From Paraburkholderia sp. D15 (GTDB lineage: Bacteria; Pseudomonadota; Gammaproteobacteria; Burkholderiales; Burkholderiaceae), in contig NZ_CP110397.1 in NCBI RefSeq assembly GCF_029910215.1, forward strand, positions 1-64,000: 64,000 nucleotides of DNA. Direction: 5' to 3'. The position numbers were made by a program, and so were the translations under genes. The notes below the pieces were generated by a model. It was given only the letters and a program-made list of their open reading frames with translations. It was not told the origin of the DNA and did not search any database. This document shows positions 8,415-16,787 of this stretch, piece by piece. The number at the start of each line of letters is the position of its first letter. Position 1 is the first letter of the stretch.

Positions 8415-9752
8415 TTACAACGGCACAGGGCGTGCATACCGACTTGATTCCTCTCCGGTCACCGACAGGCCATACAACTTGAAGAGCCCGTGGTAATCAT
8501 AGAACCAAGATGGCGGGTGGTCCCTCCACCCCTTAGCTCGCTTCTTGTGCTTCTTCCGAAGCATGATGCAGAGCGTCCACGTCGTGTAGTTCGCGATGCT
8601 CAAGAAGTGCTTCCTTGAGTTACCCGTCTTGAAGTAGTTTCCCCAGCCGCGAAGAATCGGATTGACCTTCTCCTTGATGAGCTGCGGCAGATTCCAGTGC
8701 TGCCCTGTTCGGACAACCTCCCGAATCTTCTTCTTGACCGACTTCATCGCCTTGGGCGAGGGGTAGTAGTACGACTTGAGCTTGCCCGTCACCTTCGACG
8801 GTTGGGCTACAAATCGGTGACCCAGAAAGTCGAACGGCTCCTCCCGGGCATCTACTATCCGTGTTTTCTGCGCATTGAGCGTGAGACCAAGACGATCCAG
8901 CACTTTCTTGGCCTCCCCCAGATAAAACTCGGGGTTCTTGTTGCACAGAATTACGAAGTCGTCGGCGTACCGCACAATGTGAGCATCGTACGGCCGATTA
9001 GCAAACGCCTTCTTCACCCATGTGTGATCCAGCCAGTGCAAGTAGAGGTTTGCGAGCAAGGGAGAGATAACTCCCCCCTGTGGTGTCCCGGTCGTTTCCG
9101 TCCGGACTCGCATATCCTCCATCACACCTGCTTTGAGCCACATTTCGATCAGTTTTACAACAGACCGATCTATGACCTTGGATCGCACTGAAAGCAGCAG
9201 TTTGTCGTGTGGAATCGTATCGAAATAAGCCTTCAGATCCGCATCCACAACCCAATGGCATTTGAAATTCAGCCATTTGTAGACTTCCCGCAGGGCCTGT
9301 TGCGCACTCTTCCGAGGGCGAAAGCCATACGAAAAATCCTTGAAACTCGCCTCGAACATAGGTTCGATAACAAGCTTCACTGCTGCCTGAACCACGCGAT
9401 CGGCAATGACTGGTATGCCCAGCGGTCTTTGCGATCCATCGGCCTTAGGGATATACACCCGTCTAACCGGTAGAGGCTTGTACCGCTTCGCTTTGAGACG
9501 TGATTGGATTCCATCCAGAAAATCGCTAAGACCGATTTCGCTTTCAATTACGTCGAAAGTTTGTCGGTCGATGCCAGGGGCACCTTTGTTGGCTTTCACC
9601 TGTTGGTACGCCGACCACAGCACATCGCTTTGGCACACTTTGTCATATAACGCACCGAATTTTCGCGTCGGATTCGTCTTGGCTGCCTGGTATAGCTTTC
9701 GTTGCAGTACTCGCACACTTTCTAACGGCGTGTTTTTAGCTTTCGCAATCAC
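8415..9752 (-). CDS. ltrA: Group II intron-encoded reverse transcriptase/maturase
   Basis: The 445-residue intron-encoded protein contains the reverse transcriptase blocks in order: GIDRQTFDVIESE and RPLGIPVIADRVVQ (RT1), FRPRKSAQQAL, DADLKAYFDTIPHDKLL (RT3), TGTPQGGVISPLLANLYL (RT4), the catalytic IVRYADDFVILC (RT5), then LGLTLNAQKTRIVD and the group II maturase domain with ILRGWGNYFKTGNS. It promotes splicing and performs target-primed reverse transcription of the intron. There is no C-terminal HNH endonuclease domain, so retrohoming would rely on an existing 3' end, such as one at a replication fork. All catalytic residues are present and the frame is open, so the element could be active. 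Confidence 0.95.
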   Translation of the reverse strand: MIAKAKNTPLESVRVLQRKLYQAAKTNPTRKFGALYDKVCQSDVLWSAYQQVKANKGAPGIDRQTFDVIESEIGLSDFLDGIQSRLKAKRYKPLPVRRVYIPKADGSQRPLGIPVIADRVVQAAVKLVIEPMFEASFKDFSYGFRPRKSAQQALREVYKWLNFKCHWVVDADLKAYFDTIPHDKLLLSVRSKVIDRSVVKLIEMWLKAGVMEDMRVRTETTGTPQGGVISPLLANLYLHWLDHTWVKKAFANRPYDAHIVRYADDFVILCNKNPEFYLGEAKKVLDRLGLTLNAQKTRIVDAREEPFDFLGHRFVAQPSKVTGKLKSYYYPSPKAMKSVKKKIREVVRTGQHWNLPQLIKEKVNPILRGWGNYFKTGNSRKHFLSIANYTTWTLCIMLRKKHKKRAKGWRDHPPSWFYDYHGLFKLYGLSVTGEESSRYARPVPL

Positions 9753-10314
9753 GCAGTGCCTCCTACAAAAAGAGCATGACAGAAGCAGAGGCCCTTCCCT
9801 CCGGCAAGGTTATGTTGTCCTTGCCATCAACAGTACTATGACCTCCTCCGACTTCTCTATCCCGCGTTTCTCCGAACTTCGGCGGTTACCTTATATCGTC
9901 GATTACGTGGCGGGTTAAGCCACGACGGGTAGAGATCTCGTTCGTTCCGCTCAGTGCTTTATATGCATCCCATCCTCAATACCCCGAGTTCCTATCATGG
10001 CTTCAAGTGGTTAGTTAATCCACCATGACTCGCTGGCCTTCGCCCCCGTTCTAGAGGCTCGGCGGAACCACCCTACACCACACCACTCCCAGCATACTCG
10101 TGTGGCTGACATTTACGAGGCTTGTTCAGGTTCACTTTCGTTACGGGCTGCATATTTGCGCGCTCCCACTGACTGGGTCGGGGGACACGTTTATCCGGCG
10201 TTGCTCCCATGTTTCAGTCGCCATCCACATGTACGCCATCGCTACGCAGTCAAACTAACCAACTACTGCGACAGGACTCGCACCTGTTAGACACTGAGCA
10301 GCTTACCGAACCGC

Positions 10315-10860
10315 TCAGAACGGGATATCGTCATCCATCTCATCGAAACCGCCGCCGCGCGGTGCACCCCCGCCAGGGACACTTTGCGGTGCGCTTTGCG
10401 GCCGGGACTGCGTCGACGCCGCCCGCTGTCCAGCGGCCGTGCGACTTGCCGGCTGCTGTTGAGCGCGCGAGCGACCAGACTGTTCGAAGCCACCGTCGCT
10501 CTCATCGCTTTCGCGCTGGGCGCCACCGCGACCACCGAGCATCTGCATCTGATCCGCGACGATCTCCGTCGAATAACGATCGGTGCCGTCCTGCGCCTGC
10601 CACTTCCGCGTACGGATGCGGCCTTCGAGATAAACCGATGAGCCTTTCTTCAAATACTCGGAGACGATTTCGGCGAGGCGTCCAAAGAATGAGACGCGGT
10701 GCCATTCGGTTGCTTCCTTCATCTCGCCCGATGCCTTGTCCTTGTAGCGATCGGTGGTGGCGAGCCGGATGTTGGCCACAGCGTCGCCGCTGGGCAGATA
10801 ACGTACTTCGGGGTCCGCGCCGAGATTGCCGACGAGGATGACCTTATTGACTGAAGCCAT
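10315..10860 (-). CDS. ssb: Single-stranded DNA-binding protein
   Basis: The 181-residue SSB begins [20 protein letters not shown] and has the OB-fold motifs [28 protein letters not shown] and [15 protein letters not shown] Gly/Gln/Ser-rich linker follows, and the protein ends with the acidic tip DDDIPF that recruits repair and replication proteins. The start is ATG 10860 with AAGGAC upstream; the open frame runs 96 codons further back but that part overlaps the preceding gene. The gene is transcribed with three plasmid genes upstream. Plasmid ssb genes often help during entry of single-stranded DNA in conjugation. Its terminator is separated from it by the group II intron. Confidence 0.96.
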   Translation of the reverse strand: MASVNKVILVGNLGADPEVRYLPSGDAVANIRLATTDRYKDKASGEMKEATEWHRVSFFGRLAEIVSEYLKKGSSVYLEGRIRTRKWQAQDGTDRYSTEIVADQMQMLGGRGGAQRESDESDGGFEQSGRSRAQQQPASRTAAGQRAASTQSRPQSAPQSVPGGGAPRGGGFDEMDDDIPF

Positions 10861-10871
10861 TGAGAAAGTCC

Positions 10872-11741
10872 TTAGAGTGAAATTGACCACAGCCACTTGT
10901 CCCAGAGCACGGGCGCGCCGTTTCTGGTTTTGGGTGTGCCGTCGGAATTGAATGCCTGCACCTGGATCTTGCGCAGGCGCCGCACGGATACGACATCGCC
11001 AACCTGACAGCCGGATTCGCATATCGCATCCTTCAGGCCTTCGCCTTGCAGGACACGCTCGCCCGATAGCGTCTGGAGTCGAAGCGCAAATGAGGTGTAG
11101 AAACGTGCACCGCCTGGTTGACGACGAGGAAATTGCTCCTCGCCCCACGCGACGATCGTTCCCGAAACAGTAGCCGTCTCATTGCCGCCGTATTGCGATC
11201 TGGCCTGACGTGCAGAGAAACGCGGTACGTCCTCGTCGCCCTTTTCATCTGGCATCAACTGTTCGCGCGGCGACGCCGCACGGTTGCCCCCGAAGTTGCC
11301 TGCAGGATTGCTCACGGCCGGCGACATCGGCGCCGGAACGCCGCGCTGACCGTGGCCGCGAATCGCTTTTGCGATCGCTTCCTTGAGACTGCAGCGATGC
11401 GTCGCGGCCTCGGTCCAGTGTGGCGCAAGTTCCGGCAGCACCTTGATGCCGAAGTGGGTCTCCTGCATCGCTTCGTCGAACGCCGGAATGAATTGAACGA
11501 CGCAGTCCCCCTCGTCGACGAACAGATTGGGAACACCAGCGATCGTGACGTGGGCTTCGTTCGTTGCGCCTTGTCCTATCACGCGGGGCGCGGGTTGAAC
11601 GACGGTCGCTGTTGGCGTTGCTGACGGCGCGGACCAGGTAGGGGGTTTGGCCGTCGGCGAAGTCGCTTGCGGCAGGTTGTTCGACTTGCCTGGGAAGATA
11701 TCCGCAAGGACTCGGGTGAAAAAGCTGGCTGCGTTCGACAT
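10872..11741 (-). CDS. Plasmid protein of unknown function with a C-terminal OB-like domain
   Basis: A 289-residue protein started at ATG 11741 behind the strong site AGGAGGGG. Residues 20-60 are Pro/Thr/Ala-rich and low in complexity. The C-terminal third ([50 protein letters not shown]) resembles a module found in KfrB-like and relaxase-associated plasmid proteins, where a small beta-barrel is followed by a helix ending in a VGD-V turn. That suggests nucleic-acid binding, in keeping with its place 11 bases upstream of ssb. Its exact role is not known. Confidence 0.6.
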   Translation of the reverse strand: MSNAASFFTRVLADIFPGKSNNLPQATSPTAKPPTWSAPSATPTATVVQPAPRVIGQGATNEAHVTIAGVPNLFVDEGDCVVQFIPAFDEAMQETHFGIKVLPELAPHWTEAATHRCSLKEAIAKAIRGHGQRGVPAPMSPAVSNPAGNFGGNRAASPREQLMPDEKGDEDVPRFSARQARSQYGGNETATVSGTIVAWGEEQFPRRQPGGARFYTSFALRLQTLSGERVLQGEGLKDAICESGCQVGDVVSVRRLRKIQVQAFNSDGTPKTRNGAPVLWDKWLWSISL

Positions 11742-11749
11742 GTCCCCTC

Positions 11750-12178
11750 CTACAGCAATGTGCCGAGGCACATCGCTTTCAGTTCGGCCAGATCGCGCGC
11801 GAGCAACGGCGTGCTCATGATCACGTCCTGCATCGTCTCCGGGTCGACCCCGCTGACCTTGCAGACGTAGACATAGGGCAGTGCGCCATCCCAGTAACCC
11901 ATGATCCAGCCCAAGGTTGCACGATAGTCAGCAACGTCAATCCTGCGATTGCGAAGACGCTCGGACAGAAGCGTCGCGCAATCCATCAGCGACTCGGGCA
12001 TGCTGTCGCCGCGCCGGCTGTCGCTGGCGAGCGAGATCAGCGCGTCGACCATCCGCTCACGGACGGACTCGCTCCACAGATGCGGATCGGGAAGAGGATC
12101 AGGCTTGATCGGGGGCGTAACGACTGGCGAGGATTCGCCGAACATGTCGAGCTGCCAGGCAGCCGCATGAGGATTCAT
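11750..12178 (-). CDS. Conserved plasmid protein of unknown function
   Basis: A 142-residue soluble protein starting at ATG 12178 (MNPHAAAWQLDMFGESS) with ggag ten bases upstream. It has no recognisable motif. The middle is helical (RERMVDALISLASDSRRGDS, LMDCATLLSERLRNRRIDVADY), followed by an aromatic segment (LGWIMGYWDGALPYVYVCKV). It is the second gene of the leftward group that ends with ssb. The two inverted repeats at 12216-12283 lie directly upstream and may set its expression. Confidence 0.55.
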   Translation of the reverse strand: MNPHAAAWQLDMFGESSPVVTPPIKPDPLPDPHLWSESVRERMVDALISLASDSRRGDSMPESLMDCATLLSERLRNRRIDVADYRATLGWIMGYWDGALPYVYVCKVSGVDPETMQDVIMSTPLLARDLAELKAMCLGTLL

Positions 12179-12215
12179 GAGATTGCTCCGGTGTTTCCGG
12201 CAATCTCAATGCCCG

Positions 12216-12240
12216 TTTCCGGGAATGGGATTCCCGGAAA
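12216..12240. repeat. 10-bp perfect inverted repeat upstream of the 142-residue gene
   Basis: tttccgggaa (12216-12225) and ttcccggaaa (12231-12240) form a perfect stem around a five-base loop. A further half-copy (gtttccgg) sits at 12193. It could be an operator or an attenuator hairpin in the leader of the downstream gene. Confidence 0.6.
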
Positions 12241-12248
12241 GGGTTGAG

Positions 12249-12283
12249 GCGTTACCACCGTGATCAGTTCACGGTGGTAACGC
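12249..12283. repeat. 15-bp perfect inverted repeat with 5-base loop
   Basis: Left arm gcgttaccaccgtga (12249-12263), loop tcagt, right arm tcacggtggtaacgc (12269-12283). It lies 13 bases after the stop of the membrane-protein gene on the minus strand. There is no T-run on either side, so it is not a classical intrinsic terminator. An mRNA-stabilising hairpin, attenuator or protein-binding site fits equally well. Confidence 0.65.
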
Positions 12284-12296
12284 GGTGGTCAGGCGC

Positions 12297-12647
12297 CTAG
12301 TCGCGGGTGCCTGTTTTCAACGGAATGACGACAGCCGATTTCGCATACTGACGTTTCGGTGCCGGTTGGGGCGCGTCCGCTGGTGCTGCGGGAGCCGCGG
12401 CAACACCGGTCGCGACGGCGGGTGCTACGGGAACGACGGGAGGCGCCGATTCCGCGCGTGCCGCCTCCGCTTCAGCAGCCGCAAGCGTTTTCGCCTGCTG
12501 TTGAATAGCCTTACGAACCCACGCATAGCCGAGGAACGCGAGGAAAATAGCCACGATGAGCGATGTCGCCGCCAGGTAGACCACGAGGCACAAGGCCAGC
12601 AGCTTCCACGGTGTCTTGATCGCATCTTTAAAAAGCAGCTTCACCAT
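12297..12647 (-). CDS. Small inner-membrane protein with Ala/Pro-rich tail
   Basis: A 116-residue protein. ATG 12647 is preferred because GGAGAGAAAA lies directly upstream; this gives MVKLLFKDAIKTPWK. Residues 18-43 (LALCLVVYLAATSLIVAIFLAFLGY) form a single transmembrane helix, followed by a short helix (AIQQQAKTLAAAEAEAA) and an Ala/Pro-rich region. Such one-helix proteins are common near transfer genes of large plasmids, for instance in exclusion or relaxosome anchoring, but nothing in the sequence fixes the role. It is the first gene of the leftward ssb group. Confidence 0.55.
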   Translation of the reverse strand: MVKLLFKDAIKTPWKLLALCLVVYLAATSLIVAIFLAFLGYAWVRKAIQQQAKTLAAAEAEAARAESAPPVVPVAPAVATGVAAAPAAPADAPQPAPKRQYAKSAVVIPLKTGTRD

Positions 12648-13114
12648 TTTTCTCTCCAGAAAAATAAAACGCACAGGAAATGTCCAGACGACGTCTGGAA
12701 GGCTTCGATGCTCGGTCGAGCAGGGAAAACCGGCGCGAAGCGCTTTCGTGCACGTCGATCACGACCGGCACGAAAAAGCTCAACGACGGTTCAGAGAAAT
12801 TCCGGGCAGATGTGCCGCGTGGAAGCACGGCGTCGCGCCATGCCATAAGTCGATGCGTCGTCCGACGCGGGGATACGACAAGACTAGGTCCGCGGATACG
12901 CAAACGGCGACCGAATGCTCGCGAAACGCATGCAGCTTTGCACGCCGCACGGCATACCGAAACGCGCGCCGCTTCCTTAACCCGAAAGCTATACGTTTTT
13001 TCGGGTCATTTCGCCTAAGTCCGCCCAACGTGTTGGACGCACTAGCGAACGGCCGGCGCTTGACTTCTATTTTTCATCGACAAACTGAACTCACCACAAC
13101 CTGCGGAGTTCACC
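12648..13114. other. 467-bp intergenic region between divergent genes, with palindromes
   Basis: No gene is supported here. It holds a 17-base palindrome tccagacgacgtctgga (12683-12699), a possible hairpin acccgaaa/tttcgggt (12980-12987 and 12999-13006), an imperfect copy of the 34-kb palindromic operator (13022-13040) and a -35-like TTGACT at 13060 before the NERD gene. It must contain the promoters of both divergent units. Confidence 0.5.
13022..13040. promoter_or_regulatory. Imperfect copy of the GCCCAACATGTTGGGC operator
   Basis: cgcccaacgtgttggacgc differs from the perfect 34-kb sites at the central dinucleotide and one outer base. It sits about 20 bases upstream of the TTGACT preceding the NERD gene, a plausible operator position. 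Confidence 0.5.
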
Positions 13115-13825
13115 ATGTACGGATATGCGTTGCTGATCGTCGTCTGCTTCTTCGTCTACCGCACCCTTTCTAGCAGGCGACCGACGCAGTTGCGCCCAGT
13201 CGAGCCACCTGTCCCGCGCTCAGAGGCGCTGGGCGATGCGGGAGAAGCGATCGCCGACGCCGAGATACGGCGCGTGCTCACCTGGCTGTGTGGCGAGAAT
13301 TATTACCTGCACCAAGGTGCGGTCCTGCTGCATCACGCGCCCGGTACCGCCTATCCGACTGCGGAAATCGACCACCTCGCCGTCACACCGTTCGGTCTCT
13401 TCGTGTTCGAAACAAAAAACTGGGCGGGTCGGATCGAGCCCGGCCCGGACAGCGACACGGTGACTCGTATCGCCGCCGACGGCACGCGCGACGTGCGGCG
13501 ATCGCCGCTGCGGCAGAACCGTTCGAAGGTCGCCTTCCTCCGAAGTGTGCTGCCCGGTATGTGGCCGGTGCATGGTTTCGGTGTGTTTGCTTCGCCGTCG
13601 TCCGTCCTCTCTCCCGAGCTGCCTCCCGCGCTACTGCGCATCGACGATATCGCCCAGCAAATGCGAATGTGTAAAGCGCGATTTGAGGAGTCTGGTCAGC
13701 GCTCGCTAGATATTCAATTGGCATGGTCAGCGGTCCTGTCCGTGGGGGAGTTGTGCCCGTTGGCCCTCGCCGAGCACCGTTCCCGCGTGCGCATGGACGA
13801 CAAATCTCGACACGCTTTTTCCTAA
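13115..13825 (+). CDS. Membrane-anchored NERD-domain protein (nuclease-related)
   Basis: A 236-residue protein with an N-terminal membrane helix (residues 3-16) and a NERD domain of the restriction-endonuclease-like fold. The key segments are LGDAGEAIADAEIRRVL (39-55), TAEIDHLAVTPFGLFVFE (82-99) and TKNW (100-103). Glu84, Asp86, Glu99 and Lys101 stand where the fold's nuclease residues lie. NERD proteins occur widely on plasmids and have been proposed to process DNA, but few have been tested. GGAG nine bases upstream supports the ATG. It heads the rightward group that leads to the FlhD-FlhC fusion. The C-terminal half has no other domain I recognise. Confidence 0.8.
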   Translation: MYGYALLIVVCFFVYRTLSSRRPTQLRPVEPPVPRSEALGDAGEAIADAEIRRVLTWLCGENYYLHQGAVLLHHAPGTAYPTAEIDHLAVTPFGLFVFETKNWAGRIEPGPDSDTVTRIAADGTRDVRRSPLRQNRSKVAFLRSVLPGMWPVHGFGVFASPSSVLSPELPPALLRIDDIAQQMRMCKARFEESGQRSLDIQLAWSAVLSVGELCPLALAEHRSRVRMDDKSRHAFS

Positions 13826-14075
13826 AGATCAAGGCGTCTCTGCCGTTTGTAAGGCATCTCCTCCGGGAGAAATTTCCGCTTCGACGGCAAAAGCTACACA
13901 TCTTTACGCATCTTTCGCCCTTTTCAGAAGAAAGACCGGGCGTATTCTTATGATCAAAGACGGGCCAACAGTTCGCGGCGAATGTTACTGAATGTGTCTT
14001 TCGAAACTATTCGTAACGCGTCTTCGTCCCGCCGGATTGCGAATGCGCCCTCATCACACTTAATGGATCAGCATC

Positions 14076-15347
14076 ATGAGCACTAGCAAAGGCATCCTCT
14101 CTCAGAACAATCCGTCCGCTGAATTTGATCCCACGCGACTCGAAGGCGCGTCCGGCTCGCTGCCCGCGACTGAGCCGCCGGGTCATACCGCTCCGACCTT
14201 CGGCAATTTCGTCCCGACCGAAGGCGAAATCAGCGCTGCCGCGCGGTCGCTGTTTGGGACGGAAATCCCCGAGTCCGCCATCCGGACCATCATTCAGGAA
14301 AGCGAGGAGGTCGCTCATTCAACGCGCAAGATTCTGCTGGAGCATATGCGTATCGGTGGCTACTACGTCCACATCCTCACGACCGTCGTCAACTCCTTCA
14401 TTGCGTCCCAAGGCGATCGCAAGGCGGTGCGCGACAAGGCAGCGCACCTCGCCTACACGTACATCCAGCGCGTCCACCAACACTCGAAGTCCTCTGTCGG
14501 CGTGTACACCCGGATCTACGACAAGTTTGCAAGCAACAGCGCCGCCGTGCAGTCGCTCACGCGCGCGGACATGGCACTACTGATCCGCAACGACACGCCG
14601 GACGAGCTGGTCGACCTCGTCATCAATGCAAAAACCGGGAACCCGGAGATGCCTCACAAAGAGGTCAAGTTGCTCGTCGAGAGCTACCGCAAGGCGCAGG
14701 ACGAAGTCGCCGCAGCGAACAATCGGCTCGAGACAATGAATATCGAGCTGTCCAATGCGGGCCAACAGCTTGACGAGGAGCAAAGTGAAAACAGACGCCT
14801 TCGCGAGGAGCGCGACCGACTGCAGGCGAGCATCGATCAGGACCGCCGTGCGGCCGACGCGATGAAGAACGTCCTGGCGAGCCACGGAGAGTCTGTCAGC
14901 GCGTTGCAGCGTGAACTGTCGGAGCGCGAGCGAGAATTGCGGAACCTCCATCAGCAACTGGCGGACGCGCAGGCGAAGACGCGCACTGAGCAGGTCGAGG
15001 TTCCGAAGGTTCCCGACGGCTTCAAAACGATGGAAGATGCGATTGAGGACCAGATCCGCCGCAAGCGCGAAATTACGTCGACGCTTGAGACAAAGCAGGA
15101 TGAACTCGTCGCGGCCGAACGGGCACTCGCCGAGAAGAACGCCGAGATCGAGGCAAGTCTGCGCGCCGAGCAGGAAGTCAACGCGTTGATCGACAAGTTT
15201 GGCGCGTTCACCCAGCAATTCACTACGGCGCAGTTGCTCGTCACGGCGGAAGGCAGCCCGACCCGATATCTTCCGCTTTTCCAAGGGCTGGCCGATCTCG
15301 TCGGCAAGTTCCATTCCGAACTCGTCGCCGTCACGCGGGCCGCCTGA
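14076..15347 (+). CDS. Long coiled-coil plasmid protein of unknown function
   Basis: A 423-residue protein. The first 60 residues are disordered and Pro/Ser-rich. Residues 60-200 form a helical domain (TEGEISAAARSLFGTEIPES, LVDLVINAKTGNPEMPHKEV). Residues 205-380 are an almost continuous coiled coil with many Glu/Arg/Gln heptads (QLDEEQSENRRLREERDRLQ). The layout recalls KfrA and other plasmid coiled-coil proteins that bind DNA and help partition or organise nucleoids, but there is no clear HTH match. It is followed 58 bases later by the FlhD-FlhC fusion gene and is probably cotranscribed with it. Confidence 0.6.
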   Translation: MSTSKGILSQNNPSAEFDPTRLEGASGSLPATEPPGHTAPTFGNFVPTEGEISAAARSLFGTEIPESAIRTIIQESEEVAHSTRKILLEHMRIGGYYVHILTTVVNSFIASQGDRKAVRDKAAHLAYTYIQRVHQHSKSSVGVYTRIYDKFASNSAAVQSLTRADMALLIRNDTPDELVDLVINAKTGNPEMPHKEVKLLVESYRKAQDEVAAANNRLETMNIELSNAGQQLDEEQSENRRLREERDRLQASIDQDRRAADAMKNVLASHGESVSALQRELSERERELRNLHQQLADAQAKTRTEQVEVPKVPDGFKTMEDAIEDQIRRKREITSTLETKQDELVAAERALAEKNAEIEASLRAEQEVNALIDKFGAFTQQFTTAQLLVTAEGSPTRYLPLFQGLADLVGKFHSELVAVTRAA

Positions 15348-15405
15348 GATCCCGGCCTGGGCTGGCCGCGAATCAGAGACAGAGAGAACCACAGATCACC
15401 GAACA

Positions 15406-16593
15406 ATGAACGCAAAAGAAAAATATCTCGCCGTCGAGCGCCTGCATGTCCCTGACTGGCAGACAGATCAGATTCAGAGCGCGAACTTCGACTTCGTCGA
15501 ATTCATGCGCTGGCTGCTCACTAGCGAAAGCCGCTTTAACGAGATCTTCAAGGTCGAGCGCAAGGAGATCGAGCACCTGCGTGTGAATCAGGCATCCTTG
15601 CGCAGCCTGCTGCGAACACCTTTCCTTATGGTGGCGCCCACCCTGACGACGGTCGAAGACTGGCGGTGCTTCTTCGAAGAGACGCCAACGACGCTTGCGG
15701 TCGACCGTCTGCGCGCGATGCTTCCCCCCGTCGAAGGCATCGAGTTGTACTCGATCCGCAGCCACAATCTGCGATTCATGACGCTAGTGAGCAACCTGAT
15801 CCACACCAGCGTGCTCGCCGCGCCGCTGCTCGGCATCACGCCCGAAGTGGCCGATTACCTCGGCTCTCTTCGCGGAAGCCAGATCCGGCTCGCGCTGGGA
15901 CGTATCGGCGGCCTGCCCCTCTTCCGCTGGAGGTTCACGAGCCCGACATTCTGGTATGAGTTCACGGCAGATACGTTGACGGATGAGTCCGTCGCGCACC
16001 AGATCATGCTCACTGCGCCGCTCGATACGGCGAAGCCGACACGCATTCTCGGTTTCTCGGAGCTGCGGATGGAGCGCTGGCAAAAAGAGACATTCGCCTC
16101 CGCGATGATGGCGCACGGCCTGCGCGCCTCGACCGCTTCGGACGTTTTCACGCTCAATCCCAACAAGATGCGCGCCCGTTTCGTTGAGATTCACGGCAAA
16201 AGCTCCCCATGCGGTAACCGCGCAATGTCGCTGACGTGGTTTGTCGAAACTGCCGCACAGCGACTGCACGCGACGACCTACATCTGGCTATACCGTAAGG
16301 CGATCGCGCGCGGCGCCAGTGCAGCCGAAGCACTGATTGCCACGCACGACATCTACTCGCGCCTATTCGGCGGCACACCGCTAATTTCGGCTGATCGCGC
16401 GTACAACCTGACGAGTGCAATGGCGGCCGACACGCGATTAACCACAGCGCCTTGCCGTTCCTGCGGAACGCACTACGTGGTTTCGAACAGCGATGTGCGC
16501 GTGGAGATGCATCACAGTTTCACGTGTCCATCCTGCGCGCAGGAGCTCGGGCCGCGCCGCAAACGCGCGCGCAAAGCGAGGGGCGCAGCATGA
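15406..16593 (+). CDS. Natural FlhD-FlhC fusion, plasmid-borne transcription activator
   Basis: A 395-residue protein begun at ATG 15406. Residues 118-177 (NLRFMTLVSNLIHT, LLGITPEVADYLGSLRGSQI, LPLFRWRF) follow the E. coli FlhD core pattern, where a helix with LIVQ, then LGISEEMADTLARL, then CRFRF occur in the same order. Residues 213-378 match FlhC: NPNKMRARFVEIHGKSSPCG (251-270), WFVETAAQRLHATTYIWLY, RAYNLTS and the zinc cysteines Cys350, Cys353, Cys374 and Cys377 in CRSCG and CPSC. FlhD and FlhC normally form an FlhD4C2 activator of sigma-70 promoters. Residues 1-110 are an extra domain I cannot name. No flagellar gene is nearby, so the targets are probably plasmid operons. It overlaps the next small gene (ATGA). 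Confidence 0.78.
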   Translation: MNAKEKYLAVERLHVPDWQTDQIQSANFDFVEFMRWLLTSESRFNEIFKVERKEIEHLRVNQASLRSLLRTPFLMVAPTLTTVEDWRCFFEETPTTLAVDRLRAMLPPVEGIELYSIRSHNLRFMTLVSNLIHTSVLAAPLLGITPEVADYLGSLRGSQIRLALGRIGGLPLFRWRFTSPTFWYEFTADTLTDESVAHQIMLTAPLDTAKPTRILGFSELRMERWQKETFASAMMAHGLRASTASDVFTLNPNKMRARFVEIHGKSSPCGNRAMSLTWFVETAAQRLHATTYIWLYRKAIARGASAAEALIATHDIYSRLFGGTPLISADRAYNLTSAMAADTRLTTAPCRSCGTHYVVSNSDVRVEMHHSFTCPSCAQELGPRRKRARKARGAA

Positions 16594-16775
16594 TCGGCAC
16601 GGCTCCGCAAATTCCCGATGACCTTCCGGCAGGGTTCGTGGTGATCAGCGCCGACGGGCGGGTGCAGTTCGGCTGGCAAAACCCTGAGACTGGTCAGTTC
16701 TTCGCCGAGTCCGACGGATCGTGCATCGTCAATGCGATCGGTGCGATCGCGTGGGCCAGCGACCAGATGCATTAG
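16590..16775 (+). CDS. 61-residue protein translationally coupled to the FlhD-FlhC fusion
   Basis: ATG 16590 overlaps the TGA of the fusion gene (ATGA), the usual mark of coupled translation, and the next gene follows after 12 bases. The protein (IPDDLPAGFVVISADGRVQF, GWQNPETGQFF) is short, with beta-type segments and a C-terminal helix AIGAIAWASDQ. I recognise no family. Operon position is the main reason to accept it. Confidence 0.55.
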   Translation: MIGTAPQIPDDLPAGFVVISADGRVQFGWQNPETGQFFAESDGSCIVNAIGAIAWASDQMH

Positions 16776-16787
16776 AGGAGGATGGGC

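Larger units (their letters stand above)
8310..10283 (-). mobile_element. Complete group II intron with maturase ORF
   Basis: On the minus strand the 5' end reads GTGCGAGTCCTGTCGCAG (starting at 10283), a standard group II 5' boundary. About 530 bases of structured domain I-III RNA follow, then the reverse transcriptase gene, a canonical domain V hairpin (8358-8391) and a domain VI region ending CCTACTCTAC at 8310. The total of about 1.97 kb is a normal intron length. It lies in the same orientation as ssb, 31 bases after the ssb stop codon and about 30 bases before the hairpin at 8258-8279. Splicing would therefore restore a continuous ssb 3' untranslated region. A segment complementary to the last six exon bases, allowing one G-U pair, occurs near 9828 and could be EBS1; this is tentative. 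The 5' boundary is firm and the 3' boundary is good to within a few bases. Confidence 0.88.

Noticed and set aside
9753..10290. Open frames upstream of the intron maturase
   Set aside because: This segment is the structured domain I-III RNA of the group II intron.
12648..13114. Origin of transfer
   Set aside because: Palindromes are present, but no relaxase gene is nearby and no known nic-site motif could be recognised.
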